DNA of 64,000 nucleotides, taken from the NCBI GenBank assembly GCA_032622095.1, contig CP136063.1, positions 209,423,934 to 209,487,933 on the forward strand, written 5' to 3'. Shown here one piece after another: positions 1-10,079 of this stretch. The notes beneath the pieces are model-generated. The model saw only the letters and a list, made by a program, of their open reading frames with translations. It was not told the DNA's origin and made no database searches. Each line of letters starts with the position of its first letter. Position 1 is the first letter of the stretch. The position numbers were made by a program, and so were the translations under genes. This stretch comes from Siphonodentalium dalli. Lineage: Eukaryota; Mollusca; Scaphopoda; Gadilida; Siphonodentaliidae.

Positions 1-46
1 CCGTAAGCTAGAGTAGAAATTCATGGCATGATCTAATCTGCCTTAA
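1..46 (+). repeat. Right-end fragment of dispersed TIR repeat H
   Basis: The segment reading gtaagctagagtag...ttcatggcatgatctaat recurs almost exactly at 36085-36120. It also matches the right end of the larger inverted-repeat elements at 22705-23360 and 42326-42795. Only one end lies in the window, so the element continues to the left or is a solo end. Confidence 0.55.
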
Positions 47-150
47 GTTCAAGAAATATTCACCATACAGATGGATCATATAACATGTTCATGCCTGAAT
101 CCATTCTTAATTTCTCGTTGCTTAATATATTCATTCTTTGTCTGTTTCAG

Positions 151-720
151 TCATGAAGAAAAGAACTCGAGGCGTTCTTTTAAAATCCGTGGTCTTCATC
201 GCTGACGAGAAGGATGCTTGGGGCAGCTGGACTGTCAAATATTGGCTCCTTTGATCATCGTTGGGGACTATAAGTTGCTCAGTATAGTACATTCCACCTC
301 TTCTTGGACTATCCTTTGACTATCTTTGGAACGTGGACATATGTTTGCCGTAGCAGACTCGTGGGTCATGCAAGGCGGTTGAGCTGGGCACTTGTTTCAA
401 CTTTCGAGTTGGTGGATAGCTGTATAGTTCCATGGGACTTAACACCACTGATCCTCAATATTGTATGTGGAACGGAACACTAGTCATTCAGTTTTAAAGT
501 GATAGATGCTATATGGATAGATTAATTATTGTTATACTATGAGTGCTCAATTTGACTGGTTTATAAGACGTGTGTAGGATGCGTATGGGTGATTTGAGCA
601 AGGATGTGTGTTTTCTGAGAAAATGTTTTATTGTTTTGCATGAGAGATGAATGTTTGACGAGCTAAAGAGTTTATATGAAATGTATATTTTATAAGAAAT
701 AAATTATGAAAACCTTTTAA
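151..720 (+). other. Candidate 3'-terminal exon and 3' UTR of an unknown gene
   Basis: A strong splice-acceptor context lies just upstream: pyrimidine-rich tcattctttgtctgtttcag, with the AG at 149-150. The next bases read in one frame as HEEKNSRRSFKIRGLHR followed by TGA at 203-205, a short basic C-terminal tail. A second frame, starting at the ATG at 153, reads 33 residues to a TGA at 252-254; the third frame stops at once. No other long ORF follows, and an AATAAA poly(A) signal sits at 698-703, which fits a last exon with a roughly 500-base UTR. The upstream exons would lie outside the window. I recognise no protein family, and the call rests on splice and poly(A) signals only. Confidence 0.3.
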
Positions 721-739
721 CTATGCTTTAGTTTGAATT

Positions 740-1185
740 TGATAATATACAGGTTCACTATGATAACTTCTAACACCAATCACTGTTAGTTGTATATATA
801 TATATTTCTTTATTGCCTCCATCTGGGGAGAGTATATTATATACAACATTATTTACAAATACAGATAGCATGTCACAAGCATGTGGTTGAACAGATTATA
901 TACCAATATGTGATATTATTATATAAAAAAAACAAAAACAAAAAACAATCAAATTTAAAGAAAAAGAGGTGGGATATAAAAATAAATAAAAAAACAAACT
1001 GACTCCAGTGTTTCGTATATTGTACGGTTTCCTATTATCCATCTGTATTGATATGTGAGAACGTCCGTCTATCACATTTATCATATGATCAATGATATAG
1101 CAGACCGCGCCTGAATGTTTGAAGTTAGAAGTCCCGATTATAACACTGCAAATGCTGATCTGAAATCAAGCTCTCATTTAGAAGT
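740..1185. other. AT-rich stretch without recognised feature
   Basis: This contains a short AT dinucleotide run near 793-808 and A-rich tracts around 925-1000. The small ORFs here are low-complexity (lysine/asparagine-rich) and are not supported as genes. Confidence 0.6.
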
Positions 1186-1190
1186 AGTAA

Positions 1191-1291
1191 CACAGGTCCA
1201 CAGAAAATAATTGACACACCCGAATAATACTTAATCCTATAGGATTAAGTATTATTGGGGTGGGGTCAATTTTTTTTCTGAGGACCTGTTG
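1191..1291. mobile_element. Palindromic MITE, family B (copy 1)
   Basis: The two halves are inverted repeats. The outer arms read acaggtccacagaaaataa on the left and the complement of ttttctgaggacctgt on the right; the centre is the perfect palindrome taatcctataggatta. A second copy with the same arms and centre lies at 37326-37416. There is no coding capacity. The size and hairpin design fit a non-autonomous DNA transposon. Confidence 0.65.
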
Positions 1292-1564
1292 TATTATTAA
1301 AGGCCATGTTGGTATCACTCAAGCTAATTTAGTCTACAACGAACCGAAGTTTCTGGTTAAAAATACAGCTATTGATCAACATGATTTGCCAACAACAAAA
1401 CAAAATATATAGGACAAATATTCGAGTAAATAACTCCATAAAAGATCTTTATCAGGTTATCTGAGTGCCAAAGATCTTCTCTGGAGTATTTTGCTCGAAT
1501 CTTTGCCCTAATAACCAACTTTATCACTCAAGATATGGCCACGAGTCACCAGTGACACCAACTA

Positions 1565-1777
1565 CAGTAATGCCCTAATTAATCGACTCCATAACCACAT
1601 CAGAATTATGGGTAACTTTTCAGGATTTAGTCGGAAATATGGCTTGTTGCCATTCATCGGAAAGCTCTCCCCGAGAACTTTCCGATGAATGGCAACAAGC
1701 CATATTTCCGACTAAATCCTGAAAAGTTACCCATAATTATGATGTGGTTAAGGAGTCGATTAATTAGGGCATTACTG
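1565..1777. mobile_element. Tc1/mariner-type MITE, family A (copy 1, full palindrome)
   Basis: A 213-bp near-perfect palindrome with termini CAGTAATGCCC...GGGCATTACTG is flanked on both sides by TA (1563-1564 and 1778-1779). The CAGT-type end with a TA target duplication is the hallmark of the Tc1/mariner superfamily. The arms contain ggatttagtcggaaatatgg and are joined by a very short loop near 1670. Two more copies occur, at 2372-2455 (short) and 17519-17704. It has no transposase and would need one in trans. Confidence 0.85.
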
Positions 1778-2327
1778 TACCCCAGCAGAAATGATTATGC
1801 ATGAGATCGAGCGTATTTTCACTTTATGAACCCTCTAACCCGTGGGGATGAACAAGGACTTCTTTGTAGCAGTATTTTTCACCAAAAGCAATGATTTATC
1901 ATTCCAACATCGAATCTAGGTCAACAGAGTACACGAAAATAGCATCTCGTTAGGCCAAAAGGGGGAAAAAACATTTGTGGTTGGGATTTCCCTATCGATC
2001 CTACTTTAAATACCCTACCCTAAAAAAAACTAAAATCTCTTGAAAATTTCATCAAATTATATAGACAACTATATTAAACTGGGAAAAACTCATTACAACG
2101 TCCACAAATATCTGTTGATTTATTACTTTTTTTATGTATTTGGCTCGTAGAAAAAAGCAATGAACTTTTTAAAAAGCCAGAACAAATCTCAATAGAAATT
2201 TATTTTAAAAAATTTAAATTTAAGCATACCAATCGACTCTAATTTTTTCTGACACGTAACCCCAACCACACATTTATTTGTCTTCGCAAAAAATTTAAAG
2301 TGACTCATGCAATGCGAAATAACATAC

Positions 2328-2641
2328 GTCTGTAAAACGACTATCATCAACTATAGTAAGAAGATCACATACAGTAATGCTCTAATTAATTGACCCCTGA
2401 AAAGTTACCCATAATTCTGCTGTGGTTAAGGGGTCGATTAATTAGAGCATTACTGTATAGTCTAACTGTTCAATAATGAGATTTCGCTTAGCGAAACGAT
2501 TGTTAATGTTAACATTACCGGTCAAAGTCCAATTAGTCCAACAACTTAATGAAGTTTAAACCAAACTCGATGATAAACATTGGAAAAGGTCAAACCATTG
2601 AAAAATAATATTCAGACTTGGTTGTGATTTTTTTACAGACT
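2328..2641. mobile_element. MITE family F copy, split by a family A insertion
   Basis: The left end gtctgtaaaacgactatcatc and the right end ttttacagac are inverted. Between them lies the family core (caataatgagatttcgc, then a gttaatgttaacatta segment and a cattggaaaaggtcaa segment). The same core recurs near 21775-22075, 29354-29784, 31478-31625, 35130-35560 and 37425-37800. The family A MITE at 2372-2455 sits inside this copy with its own TA duplication, so the F element is the older of the two. Confidence 0.65.
2372..2455. mobile_element. Tc1/mariner-type MITE, family A (copy 2, short form)
   Basis: An 84-bp palindrome with the ends CAGTAATGCTC/GAGCATTACTG between TA dinucleotides (2370-2371, 2456-2457). 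Compared with copies 1 and 3 it keeps the outer arms but lacks most of the stem, consistent with an internal deletion. It interrupts a family F element. Confidence 0.85.
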
Positions 2642-2887
2642 TTTATGATTTTACCGCATTTACCAACTATATCGAACCTCAGAATCGGCGTCACTCGTAT
2701 CACCCCTCAGGCCCCTGGGGGGGATACCAGATAATAAGTATATACCATTATTTACTGTACCAGTGACAAGGCTCACAAGTCTGATTGTTGGCAGAAACAC
2801 ACCAACTGCCATATCCCAACTAAATACGCGAAATTAGTCATCTCACCCAAGATATTACATATAAGTGTTTAAGTATATATATAGAGG

Positions 2888-3040
2888 ATATCCACACTTT
2901 TTCAGTGGATATGGGTTATATCTCATGAGTGATGACAAAACATTGAATTTCCACGAGTGGCTTTAGCCACGAGTGGAATTTCAAATGTTTTGTCATCACG
3001 AATGAGATTTAACCCATATCCACTGAAAAAGTGTGGATAT
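2888..3040. mobile_element. Palindromic foldback/MITE
   Basis: Long inverted arms begin atatccacactttttcagtg and end with the complement; the inner arms share gtgatgacaaaacat. The centre carries cacgagtgg twice around ggctttagcc. The flanks are AT-rich, so the target duplication is unclear. It is non-coding. Confidence 0.7.
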
Positions 3041-3107
3041 TCTGTTTATTATATACCTTAGTTACTTGCCTATGGCCCCCCAATGAATGTCAATACATCA
3101 GAAATTT

Positions 3108-3162
3108 CACCAGTGGGATATCACTCATATCTCACTAGTGGGATATCACTTATATCTCACTG
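3108..3162. repeat. Two-copy short direct repeat (26-27 bp)
   Basis: The motif gtgggatatcactcatatctcact is repeated directly with one substitution, immediately downstream of a palindromic element. Confidence 0.6.
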
Positions 3163-3221
3163 CTAAAACCTTATAATTCATGGGCAAGTATATAATAAAT
3201 AGTCATATTCATTGGTGGGAA

Positions 3222-3312
3222 ATGTTCAGGCAATATCATCTGGCAATTATTATCTGAACATTTCCTAAAGGAACTACTCGTCAAGGAGTATTTAGTATAG
3301 GGAGGGTTAATG
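3222..3312 (+). repeat. Dispersed repeat family C fragment
   Basis: It contains ggaaatgttcagg, then ttattatctgaacatttcc, then ggaactactcgtcaaggagt. The same blocks occur at 33215-33305, 33515-33596 and 61265-61322. The blocks around the first motif are inverted relative to each other, forming a small stem. The 61.3-kb copy ends in CGAAAGGG next to TTAA, which suggests a TTAA-targeting transposon family. Confidence 0.5.
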
Positions 3313-3413
3313 GTCAACGAAATCACGAGGGACCGTTTGATTTATTGCACGGAAGTCATACCGCAAAAAAATTAGTATTTTGAAAGTCGATATCTTCGTC
3401 ATTAAAATATCAT

Positions 3414-3746
3414 ATGAATGGACTCATGGGTTATTTGAGCATTAATTATCTGGTCAAGAAAACGTATACAAACATAGTTCACGGTATCAAATCAGATAGG
3501 CCGCCCTTAAAAGTTTTACCAATGTCGTTTGACCTTCAAATACCAGAACGAATGCACCCTGATAAGTTAATATATGTCCCGACCCTTAATTGTATGGGTG
3601 ACTCGTCTCAAGTACGATACCCGATCAACAGGATATATATACCATTGTATATTGACTGGCACTTGCAAATATGTTTTCGGTACAAATCGCTTCCCATCTG
3701 TGTTTATAGAAAATATCTGAGGCTCAAATTCAATAAACTGGTGTGA
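3414..3746 (+). other. Unrecognised 110-codon ORF
   Basis: This ORF of 110 codons contains a stretch reading RPPLKVLPMSFDLQIPERMH. It resembles no family I know, has no clear splice or promoter context, and lies between dispersed repeats. It could be chance or part of an old element; treat it as unsupported. Confidence 0.12.
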
Positions 3747-3835
3747 CGAATGTAAAATACATTTATATATCCCAAGTATAAATGACTATTAATGTAGAGT
3801 ATATGTCCATTAATAGAGAGTATTTCCCACTACCC

Positions 3836-4710
3836 ACCCCCCCCCCCCGTGAATGTTGAATACCAGCTATCACGCACAGAGGGTGAATTCTGCGTTCCGG
3901 TTAAAGATACGGGCGGCGTTGGCGGTGAGTATGCTGTTAAAATATTCACCTCCGTCAAAAACCGCCATAAACAGAAAGAATAGTAAAATATAGACAGACT
4001 TTGTTCTGATACCAATCAGAAATAGGGCATAAACAGTATATTATCGTTAAATGTTTTTCATTTGTTATGTAAACAAAAGCAAAAAACGTTACCTTTCCTG
4101 GCTTTTGTTTAGATCCGGATATGGTAAACATAAAGAGCGTTATTTGTTACTGTTTTCTTGATATGGAAATAATAAAGAGCGTTAATATCATTTGTGTGTG
4201 ATTAACCAATATAATTGCGCAGTGTTGTGTAAACAGAAGCAACCCTTCTGTGACACGATCAGGCTCTTGTTTACGTACAACATCGTACGTCTTGACAAGA
4301 ATATACTATTTACGCGCTGATTATGTCTTGCATATGAACAAAACTATATATATTTTAATATTCCTTCTGTTGATGGCGATTTGAACAAATATGAATATTT
4401 TTTTGCCGCCCGTGCCTTTAAGAAAATACAGAATACAAGCCATGGTTAATTCACACAAATAACTATGTTACTTTACACACATGTGTTGAGGTATCAGTCC
4501 ATAATTTCAACACATCAAGATGTATGAGACTAAATTACATAAAAGTATGTTATTTTGGCTAAGAAATAATAAAAATTTGAACAATTTGATTCTTTTAAAG
4601 CTGGGTACCAGCATTGTTGTTGAATACTGAATATCTGTTAAAATGGGCATCTGAATTCCGCTCCAAAATCACCAGAATCCAGACAGCGGGGGGGGGGGGG
4701 GGGTGACACC
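3836..4710. mobile_element. Dispersed element family I (copy 1) with C-tract and G-tract ends
   Basis: The left boundary is a long C tract (about 3838-3849) followed by gttgaataccagc and a second block ending ttccggttaaag. The right boundary is ttgttgaatactgaata... followed by a long G tract (about 4687-4702) and gtgacacc. The same two boundary modules, C-tract plus gaataccagtta and gttgaatcctgaatgccggtta plus ggggg-tgacac, bracket 43625-43990. Paired outward homopolymers with shared subterminal blocks suggest a TIR-bearing non-autonomous element about 0.9 kb long here. No ORF is recognised. Confidence 0.45.
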
Positions 4711-5126
4711 ATCATCATAGTCAGGAATATATAGGCGTGAGGAACTGTTTGAAGTTCGGACGGTGTAATTATAACATTGGAAAAATAACGCAGATTATAT
4801 ATTTATTAGTTAATATCTAATAATGTATTTCACAGAATGTGAATGTCTCAACTCTAAATTGCATGATTTATGAGTCTTTTGTGAGCCGATTTCGTTTTGC
4901 TTCGCCCGGGTGATTGATTCAATGTGTATTGCGAAATTTGCTCACAAAAGTTGACTAAAGCATGTAATCTTGAGCTGGGACATTCACCTGCAAAACACGT
5001 TCAAGTGACAGTCAATATGCAACGTTATTATATATCAATTTCCGATGGACACAAATGTGGGTTGGCTTATCGCATCGGTGTCAGTTTTTATACGCCCTTT
5101 TTTTTTTAAATGTCGCTTTATGTAAT

Positions 5127-5150
5127 CCGTCTGTCTGTCCGTCTGTCCAT
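5127..5150. repeat. GTCTGTCC microsatellite-like tract
   Basis: Short run of gtctgtctgtccgtctgtcc. The complementary GGAC-rich tract occurs at 63322-63353. Such tracts commonly tail dispersed repeats in marine invertebrate genomes. Confidence 0.5.
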
Positions 5151-5407
5151 TAACATTTTTGGTTTCCCACCGATAACAGTTTGTTGAAAAGTTTGATAAA
5201 AATTGAGTGGGTGAGACACCCCAAACCCGCCTGTCGCCAAGTCCCTACAGACACTGCCAACTTAGGTTACCCTTTGGACGCTTATACGGGAATCCAACCA
5301 ATTGAGACAACACTGACATGCTCTTAGTGATGTGCCCCGAGCCACCGGAACACCCGGTGAATATCTATATATAGAAGAGTAAGTGAATTAATATTGAGGT
5401 TTCGCAA

Positions 5408-5480
5408 AACACACGGATATATACGGCGTATATTCGCGGTAATGTGGCGTACTTACGCCCTAGTATACGGCGTATATTAT
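5408..5480. repeat. Minisatellite of tatacggcgtatatt units (left block)
   Basis: The unit tatacggcgtatattcgcggtaatgtggcgtactta and a second partial unit are visible. The same unit recurs at 8040-8150 in the same orientation. The two blocks bracket the LINE-derived segment between them, as expected if the LINE inserted into a pre-existing array. Confidence 0.6.
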
Positions 5481-5486
5481 AAATAA

Positions 5487-7119
5487 AGTGAGTAGATGGG
5501 CGCGAAGCGCCCGGGATGGTCGAAAAGATCGAGTGATCTTCTCCTTCACCCCACGGTTTGTTGTTGTTGGAGATATAGCACATAGAAAATAGTCATGTCC
5601 GAACACGGCAAAAGCGGACATAATGAATTAATGTTATTTCTTTGATTGAATTGATTGGATGGATTATTTGGGGGAGAGCACACGAGCTTTAATATGGGGT
5701 GTGAGGGGTGACCTTGTGGGTCCCTTTAATATATGGTTGAGCTGAGCGTGTCGTCTGGTGCGCTGAAAAAGGAGCGGGGCCCGTGTTATGATTTTAAAAT
5801 CGTGTTAGTTTGTTAGTTGTTTAAAAAAAACAACCAACCGCAAGGCAGAGCGTGTGATTCAATGTGATTCAATGCGCCATCATACCGCTATTCTGCTATA
5901 GCCAAATGCGCAGAGACAGTATGTTTTGTTTATTTCGTTGTTTCTGGATGGGCCGCCCTATACGTTCCAAAGCACGGGCGTAGGTGAAGACTCTGACAAT
6001 TTTATGTGCAGAGTTGTTTGGGTTCCGATAAGTGAAGTAAATCTGAAGATTATGTACAAGATAGACTTTAATTGTTGACGATGTGAATGGTTTTGTACAG
6101 AGATATATATGATTACATGGTTACATTCAATAGATTTTTTTGGTTTTATATTTTTTGGTTATTTCTTTATTTTGTTAAAATTTGTATACATTTTGTACAT
6201 TTCAGTGTGTTCTGTTCTTGAGTCGTGAACCGTCCTACTCCCGAAGAAAACGTCAGAGCGGCAAGCTGGACGATCATATTTTGGTATATGTCGTTCCTAA
6301 CTCGTTGAGAGCTATGACCACTTGTGGGTCTGTAGTTCCTGCACCCCACCCAAGCTAGTGCTGGGTCGGGTTTCAAGCCGGATCCCGCTTGGTTGGTGTT
6401 GTTAGGTGAGTGGAATGTGTATGACATGAGCGCTAGCTTCTGAAAGTGAATTTGTAATTATATTGGTCTTCCCCCAGTTTGAATGGGTTCCCAGGGCGCG
6501 GGCGTAAGTGAAATCATCTTCATGTTCTTGTTGTAGTTTATTGGTTGAAAAAAATATGTATGATGGTAGACAATGGTATATGTGGATGTATATATAATAT
6601 ACAGTGAATATATTTTTTGGTTTTTGTGATTTTTTTGGGTTGTTTTTAATATATTTTGTAAAAATATTGAATATATATACACAATTTCTGAAAAGGAAGT
6701 GTTGTCAATTAAGTAGTGTTAGTTGATTTTGGAGGAGATAATTGTTCGACGGCTTATACTACGGCACGACAAGCGTATATTGCCGCCCGAGGACATTCGT
6801 CAGCGCCCAAGGAGCCATCTAGGGCGTGAGCCCGATATCCTATGTTTTGATTTTGGTGTTAGTCAATATTTTTTTTTTATTTTTTTTTTTGGCGAATGCC
6901 GGTATACAATGAGTGTTAGGTTTGTAGGAGATAATTATTCGATAACTTATACTACGGCCACGACAAGCGTATCTACACCGCCCGAGGACATTCATCAGCG
7001 CCCAAGGAGTCATCTAGGGCTTGCGCCCGCTAACCTATGTTTTGATTTTGGTGTTAGTCAATGTAATAATATGCATATATTCAATAAATACAAGTTCTGT
7101 AATAATAGGTGTTAGGTGG
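5487..7119 (-). mobile_element. 3' untranslated part of the decayed LINE
   Basis: On the minus strand this follows the RT stop codon. Its far end (5487-5560, agtgagtag, cgcccgggatggtcgaaaag, aagatcgagtgatctt) is duplicated at 58137-58195, where the match also starts at agtgagtag. A further shared block, ttaatatgggg, is at 5690-5700 and 58278-58288. This is consistent with the common 3' terminus of one LINE family. Immediately inside the terminus lies the hairpin aagatc-gagt-gatctt, a plausible RT recognition structure. Two variants of a cacgggcgtaggtgaa / cgcgggcgtaagtgaaa motif (about 5977 and 6500) and the 200-bp direct repeat at 6725-7065 lie within it. An 86-codon antisense ORF (6167-6427) is not recognised. 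Confidence 0.45.
6725..7065. repeat. Two-copy tandem repeat, about 200-bp period
   Basis: The blocks at about 6730-6865 and 6930-7065 share ggagataattgttcgacgg-type starts, then gacaagcgtat, gcccgaggacattc, cagcgcccaaggag, catctaggg and gttttgattttggtgttagtc. The 130-codon ORF across it only reflects the duplicated sequence. Confidence 0.75.
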
Positions 7120-8044
7120 TTAGTCCTTGTTGAGGAGTAACTTTCTTAGATTTAGTTCGGTTATGAGACTGGAGTTACTGATACGGGTTAAAGTTCGGTC
7201 CGCCAGTTCTTGAAGCCTTTGTTTTATGTATGGGACGTCTGCAGTCAAATGAAGGGCAGAAATAGGTGTTGACCTTATTTCGAAAAGGGCTCTTCTAAGT
7301 GCTTCATTTTGGGCCCGCTGCATTCTGCATAGGTTTGTTTGACTGCATTTTGAAGTAACTATTGCCCCGTATTCCATGACTGGGCGAATGAATTGTTTAT
7401 ATAATTTTATTAGGGTGCTTGGGTTTACCCCCCGTGCCCCGAAGTCTCGTTAGGAGTGCGGTTCTTTGTAAAGCTTTAGTTGAAATATTCTTAATATGCT
7501 TTTTAAGTCTGAAGTTCTCATCTAGAGTGAATCCTAATAGAGTTGCTTCTTTATTTTGTTTTATTGGTTCGTTAAATAGCGTGAGTTTTGGCTCTGATCT
7601 ATGAGTTAGGTTACCAAATACTACCAACTGTGTTTTATTTGCATTTAGTTTTATTCTCCATTTGGAACACCATTTTTCAAGTTCTGTGAGTTGTTTTTGC
7701 AGTCTAAGTTCAATTAATTTATTTCCTTTTGCTAGTGTCCATATGCCCATGTCGTCTGCAAATTGTGAAGCTTGTACATTATGTGTAGACTCTAAAGGTA
7801 TATCGTTTACGTACATTAAAAAAAGGAGAGGACTTAAGACTGACCCCTGGGGGGTACCGGCTTTAAGGTTGACTGTTTCGGAAATTTCATCATTTATTTT
7901 AACCGCTATATTTCTGTGTGTTAAGAACGATGATAGAAGTCTAACTATTTTTTTGTGGTAGTTCTGTGCGTGTTCTGAGTTTGTATCTGAGCCCATTGTG
8001 CCATACAGAATCAAAAGCTTTTTCAACGTCGAGGAATATGGCGT
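7120..8044 (-). pseudogene. 5'-truncated non-LTR retrotransposon reverse transcriptase, Jockey/CR1-like, two frameshifts
   Basis: This encoded the C-terminal half of a LINE ORF2, which copies its RNA into DNA at a nicked chromosomal target. Read on the minus strand, visible blocks in order are FLDVEKAFDSVWHNGL (RT motif A, first catalytic Asp, about 8036-7990), AGTPQGSVLSPLLF (template/primer grip region, about 7850-7810), FADD (catalytic Asp pair, 7762-7751), KWRIKLNANKTQLVVFG, a thumb-like RPVMEYGAIV and QNEALRRALF, and a stop at 7120. One frameshift separates motif A from the AGTPQGS frame (about 7980); a second lies in the C/G-rich tract near 7432-7440, between RLRGTGG and KLYKQF. There is no endonuclease domain, since the copy is cut off upstream of motif A where the minisatellite begins. 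Clade assignment is by eye; Jockey, CR1 or I are all possible. It is dead. Confidence 0.9.
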
Positions 8045-8150
8045 ATATTCGCGATAATGTGGCGTACTTATACGCTCTGGTATACGGCGTGTATTCTCGG
8101 TAATATATACGACGTACTTGAGCACAAGTATACGGCGTATATTTGCTTCT
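8040..8150. repeat. Minisatellite of tatacggcgtatatt units (right block)
   Basis: Three diverged units are visible: cgtatattcgcgataatgtggcgtactta, cggcgtgtattctcggtaatat and tatacggcgtatatttgc. The left block of the same family is at 5408-5480. The junction with the LINE RT lies in ggaatatggcgtatattcgc, so the LINE's truncated 5' end abuts the array here. Confidence 0.7.
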
Positions 8151-8154
8151 CGGC

Positions 8155-8345
8155 ATATCGGATAAGATCAAAGTGCAGTATATATCAGAGCCCCACTGGC
8201 GGCGCTCGGTGTCGCTATGCTTTGATCGAGCCCATGATGTGTGGTACGTCTCTAAGGGAGATTTCAATGACAATGACGGACAGACTTCGGGCTTGGGAAC
8301 GGCCGGCGGGCCCCTGATGGGCACATTGGCCATCTCGTAAGGGTG
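8155..8345. other. GC-richer segment with overlapping unrecognised ORFs
   Basis: The sequence between the minisatellite and a G tract (8358-8366) is open on both strands for 60-130 codons. It contains ggcggcgctcggtgtcgc and gaacggccggcgggcccc. None of the translations is recognised, and the ORFs overlap antisense, so no gene is called. Confidence 0.3.
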
Positions 8346-8374
8346 GAGAACATTTTAGGGGGGGGGCTTCAGCC

Positions 8375-8750
8375 GATAAGAGTGATCCAAAGAACCAATA
8401 ATCGTATTAAGAACTTACTGGTTACAAATACGGGACAAAATTTCGGAACCATCGGTTCTAGTATTTGCCTACGAGCAAATAATTAATTGGCTCCCAAATA
8501 GGTTCTGCACGAGTAACCAAAAGTCGTATTCAGAACCTACTGGTTCAATTCACAAATTTGTTCATCATGGGGAATCAAGAAAAGACTAATTTTGTTCTAT
8601 ATTGGTTCCAACTGCATGGTCTAGAGCCAACTGTTACTATGTCTACCAAGAACCAAATGATTCTCTACGCTGGCTACAAATACGGGACAAGCCGAAGAAG
8701 CAATGAAAAACAAGTTAGTTACAAATAATTCTAAGAGTGTATTGTTACGA
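8375..8750. repeat. Degenerate tandem repeats (accaa..tcgtatt..gaac..actggtt)
   Basis: Blocks such as cgtattaagaacttactggt and cgtattcagaacctactggt, each near acaaatacgggacaa or caaattcaca, recur with substitutions. This looks like a decayed tandem or interspersed repeat. Confidence 0.4.
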
Positions 8751-8959
8751 TTACGTTTTGGGTACTATATATGTCATCGAAATTAATTATGTACATGTTC
8801 TCACCAAAGAATGCGCGTTCTAGTTTCATATCTTTTTTTCGAAGTTGTATCTTTTTTACTTTAATGCATCTGTATATCTGTATATCAACATGTCGTGTAT
8901 TTGTCAACCTATCTTATATATATAGCTCAATCCAAATTACCAAATTACGGAGACAATAT

Positions 8960-9450
8960 TTCCAAGCTCAAATGAGCCATGTCCGTTTAAATTGAAACTT
9001 GGAAAGACGGGAAGCCAACATATGCGGCATCTGGCCATATTCCCTGGCTCCAGGAACCATCGCGTATGTGTCTGTCTCAAGAGGCAAGTATAACGTCTGA
9101 GCAGCCGGCCTGATTCCAAGAATTATCGCACGTGGCTCAGCCTCATGAGGAAAAGCCAATACTGGAACACGCGATGTCAATCTGTCGCTTTTGTTTCCGC
9201 TCGGAATGGACAAATGGCGAGCAGTTGGTTTGTGTGTGTCCATCTGCTCGGGCTCCGAATGTCACGCATTGGTGCAGTGCCCGTGCGCGGACCAGCTGCC
9301 GTGGAACCCTTGTTAGCGCTGGCATATCGTCCGATTGATTCCCAGACCCGCATATATTTATCTATAGAACACCTGCTTGTGTGTATACGGGAACCGGTGG
9401 GCTGATCTCCATTAAAATCGATCTCACAAGAATATATACGCGAACACAAG
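8960..9450. other. GC-richer island with mutually antisense ORFs, no recognised product
   Basis: Seven overlapping ORFs of 60-91 codons occur on both strands. The minus-strand ORF at 8968-9243 (contains SIPSGNKSDRLTSRVPVL) and the plus-strand ORFs at 9132-9405 are mutually exclusive readings. Base composition is less AT-rich than the neighbours. The segment gctcaaatgagccatgtccg at its left edge resembles 28900-28920 (gctcaaatgagccacgtcgg), so part of it is dispersed. It could be an exon remnant or an old TE piece. Confidence 0.25.
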
Positions 9451-9644
9451 ATGTTCTTTCATGAAGTAAAAAGAACAGATGCGATGTGCTCGCGTTTTTT
9501 TTTCTCAATAGAAATGACCAGGCAAGCTGTACACTTCACATGCATTCGGCCCAATATAATATTTCAAGCCAAAGATTAGCCTTACTGAACAAGACTGGAC
9601 ATATTTTAGTTTTGCCATGCAGTGTGTCTGGTGCTGTGTATATT

Positions 9645-9745
9645 AATCAATCAAATCAAATCAAAGTATATTTGTACGTTACACCATGCATGTATGGTCA
9701 AATGTACATTAACATAGACTAACAAGACAAGAACATTGAATATGG
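9645..9745 (-). mobile_element. LINE 3'-tail fragment, GATT-repeat tailed
   Basis: On the minus strand this reads tttgaccatacatgcatgg-tgtaacgtacaaat and ends in tgatttgatttgattgatt. The plus-strand fragment at 12360-12492 matches it block by block (tttgaccataaatggtgtaacatacaaataaa then gattgattgattgg). A simple-repeat tail of this kind marks the 3' end of a non-LTR retrotransposon family. No RT remains. Confidence 0.65.
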
Positions 9746-10079
9746 GACAAAATAAGTAGCAACAAATACATATATGGATGTATATAGATGACAATGTAAT
9801 TATGTGAGTTGATATTACGTCATCAGCCAGCATCAAACCAGGATGGTGTCAAGTTGATAGGGCAATGTTCCTTTTTTGTTGTACTCGATTAACCAGTTCG
9901 TCACTTGGTTGCCAAGCACCTTTCTTTTTCAGTCCACAGTGGACGAAATATGCCAGTGCCTGTAGTGTTGTTGGGTCTGTGCTTGTTAATATTTTATTGA
10001 ATAGCTTCTCGTTAGGGGTGCATGGTTAGGAGATCAGGTGTTAGTTTCTCGTGAAATATGGCGCGCTCGTCTGATTAAT

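Noticed and set aside
8155-8333. N-terminal continuation of the LINE RT on the minus strand
   Set aside because: The open frame lies beyond the minisatellite junction and shows none of the RT motifs expected upstream of motif A.
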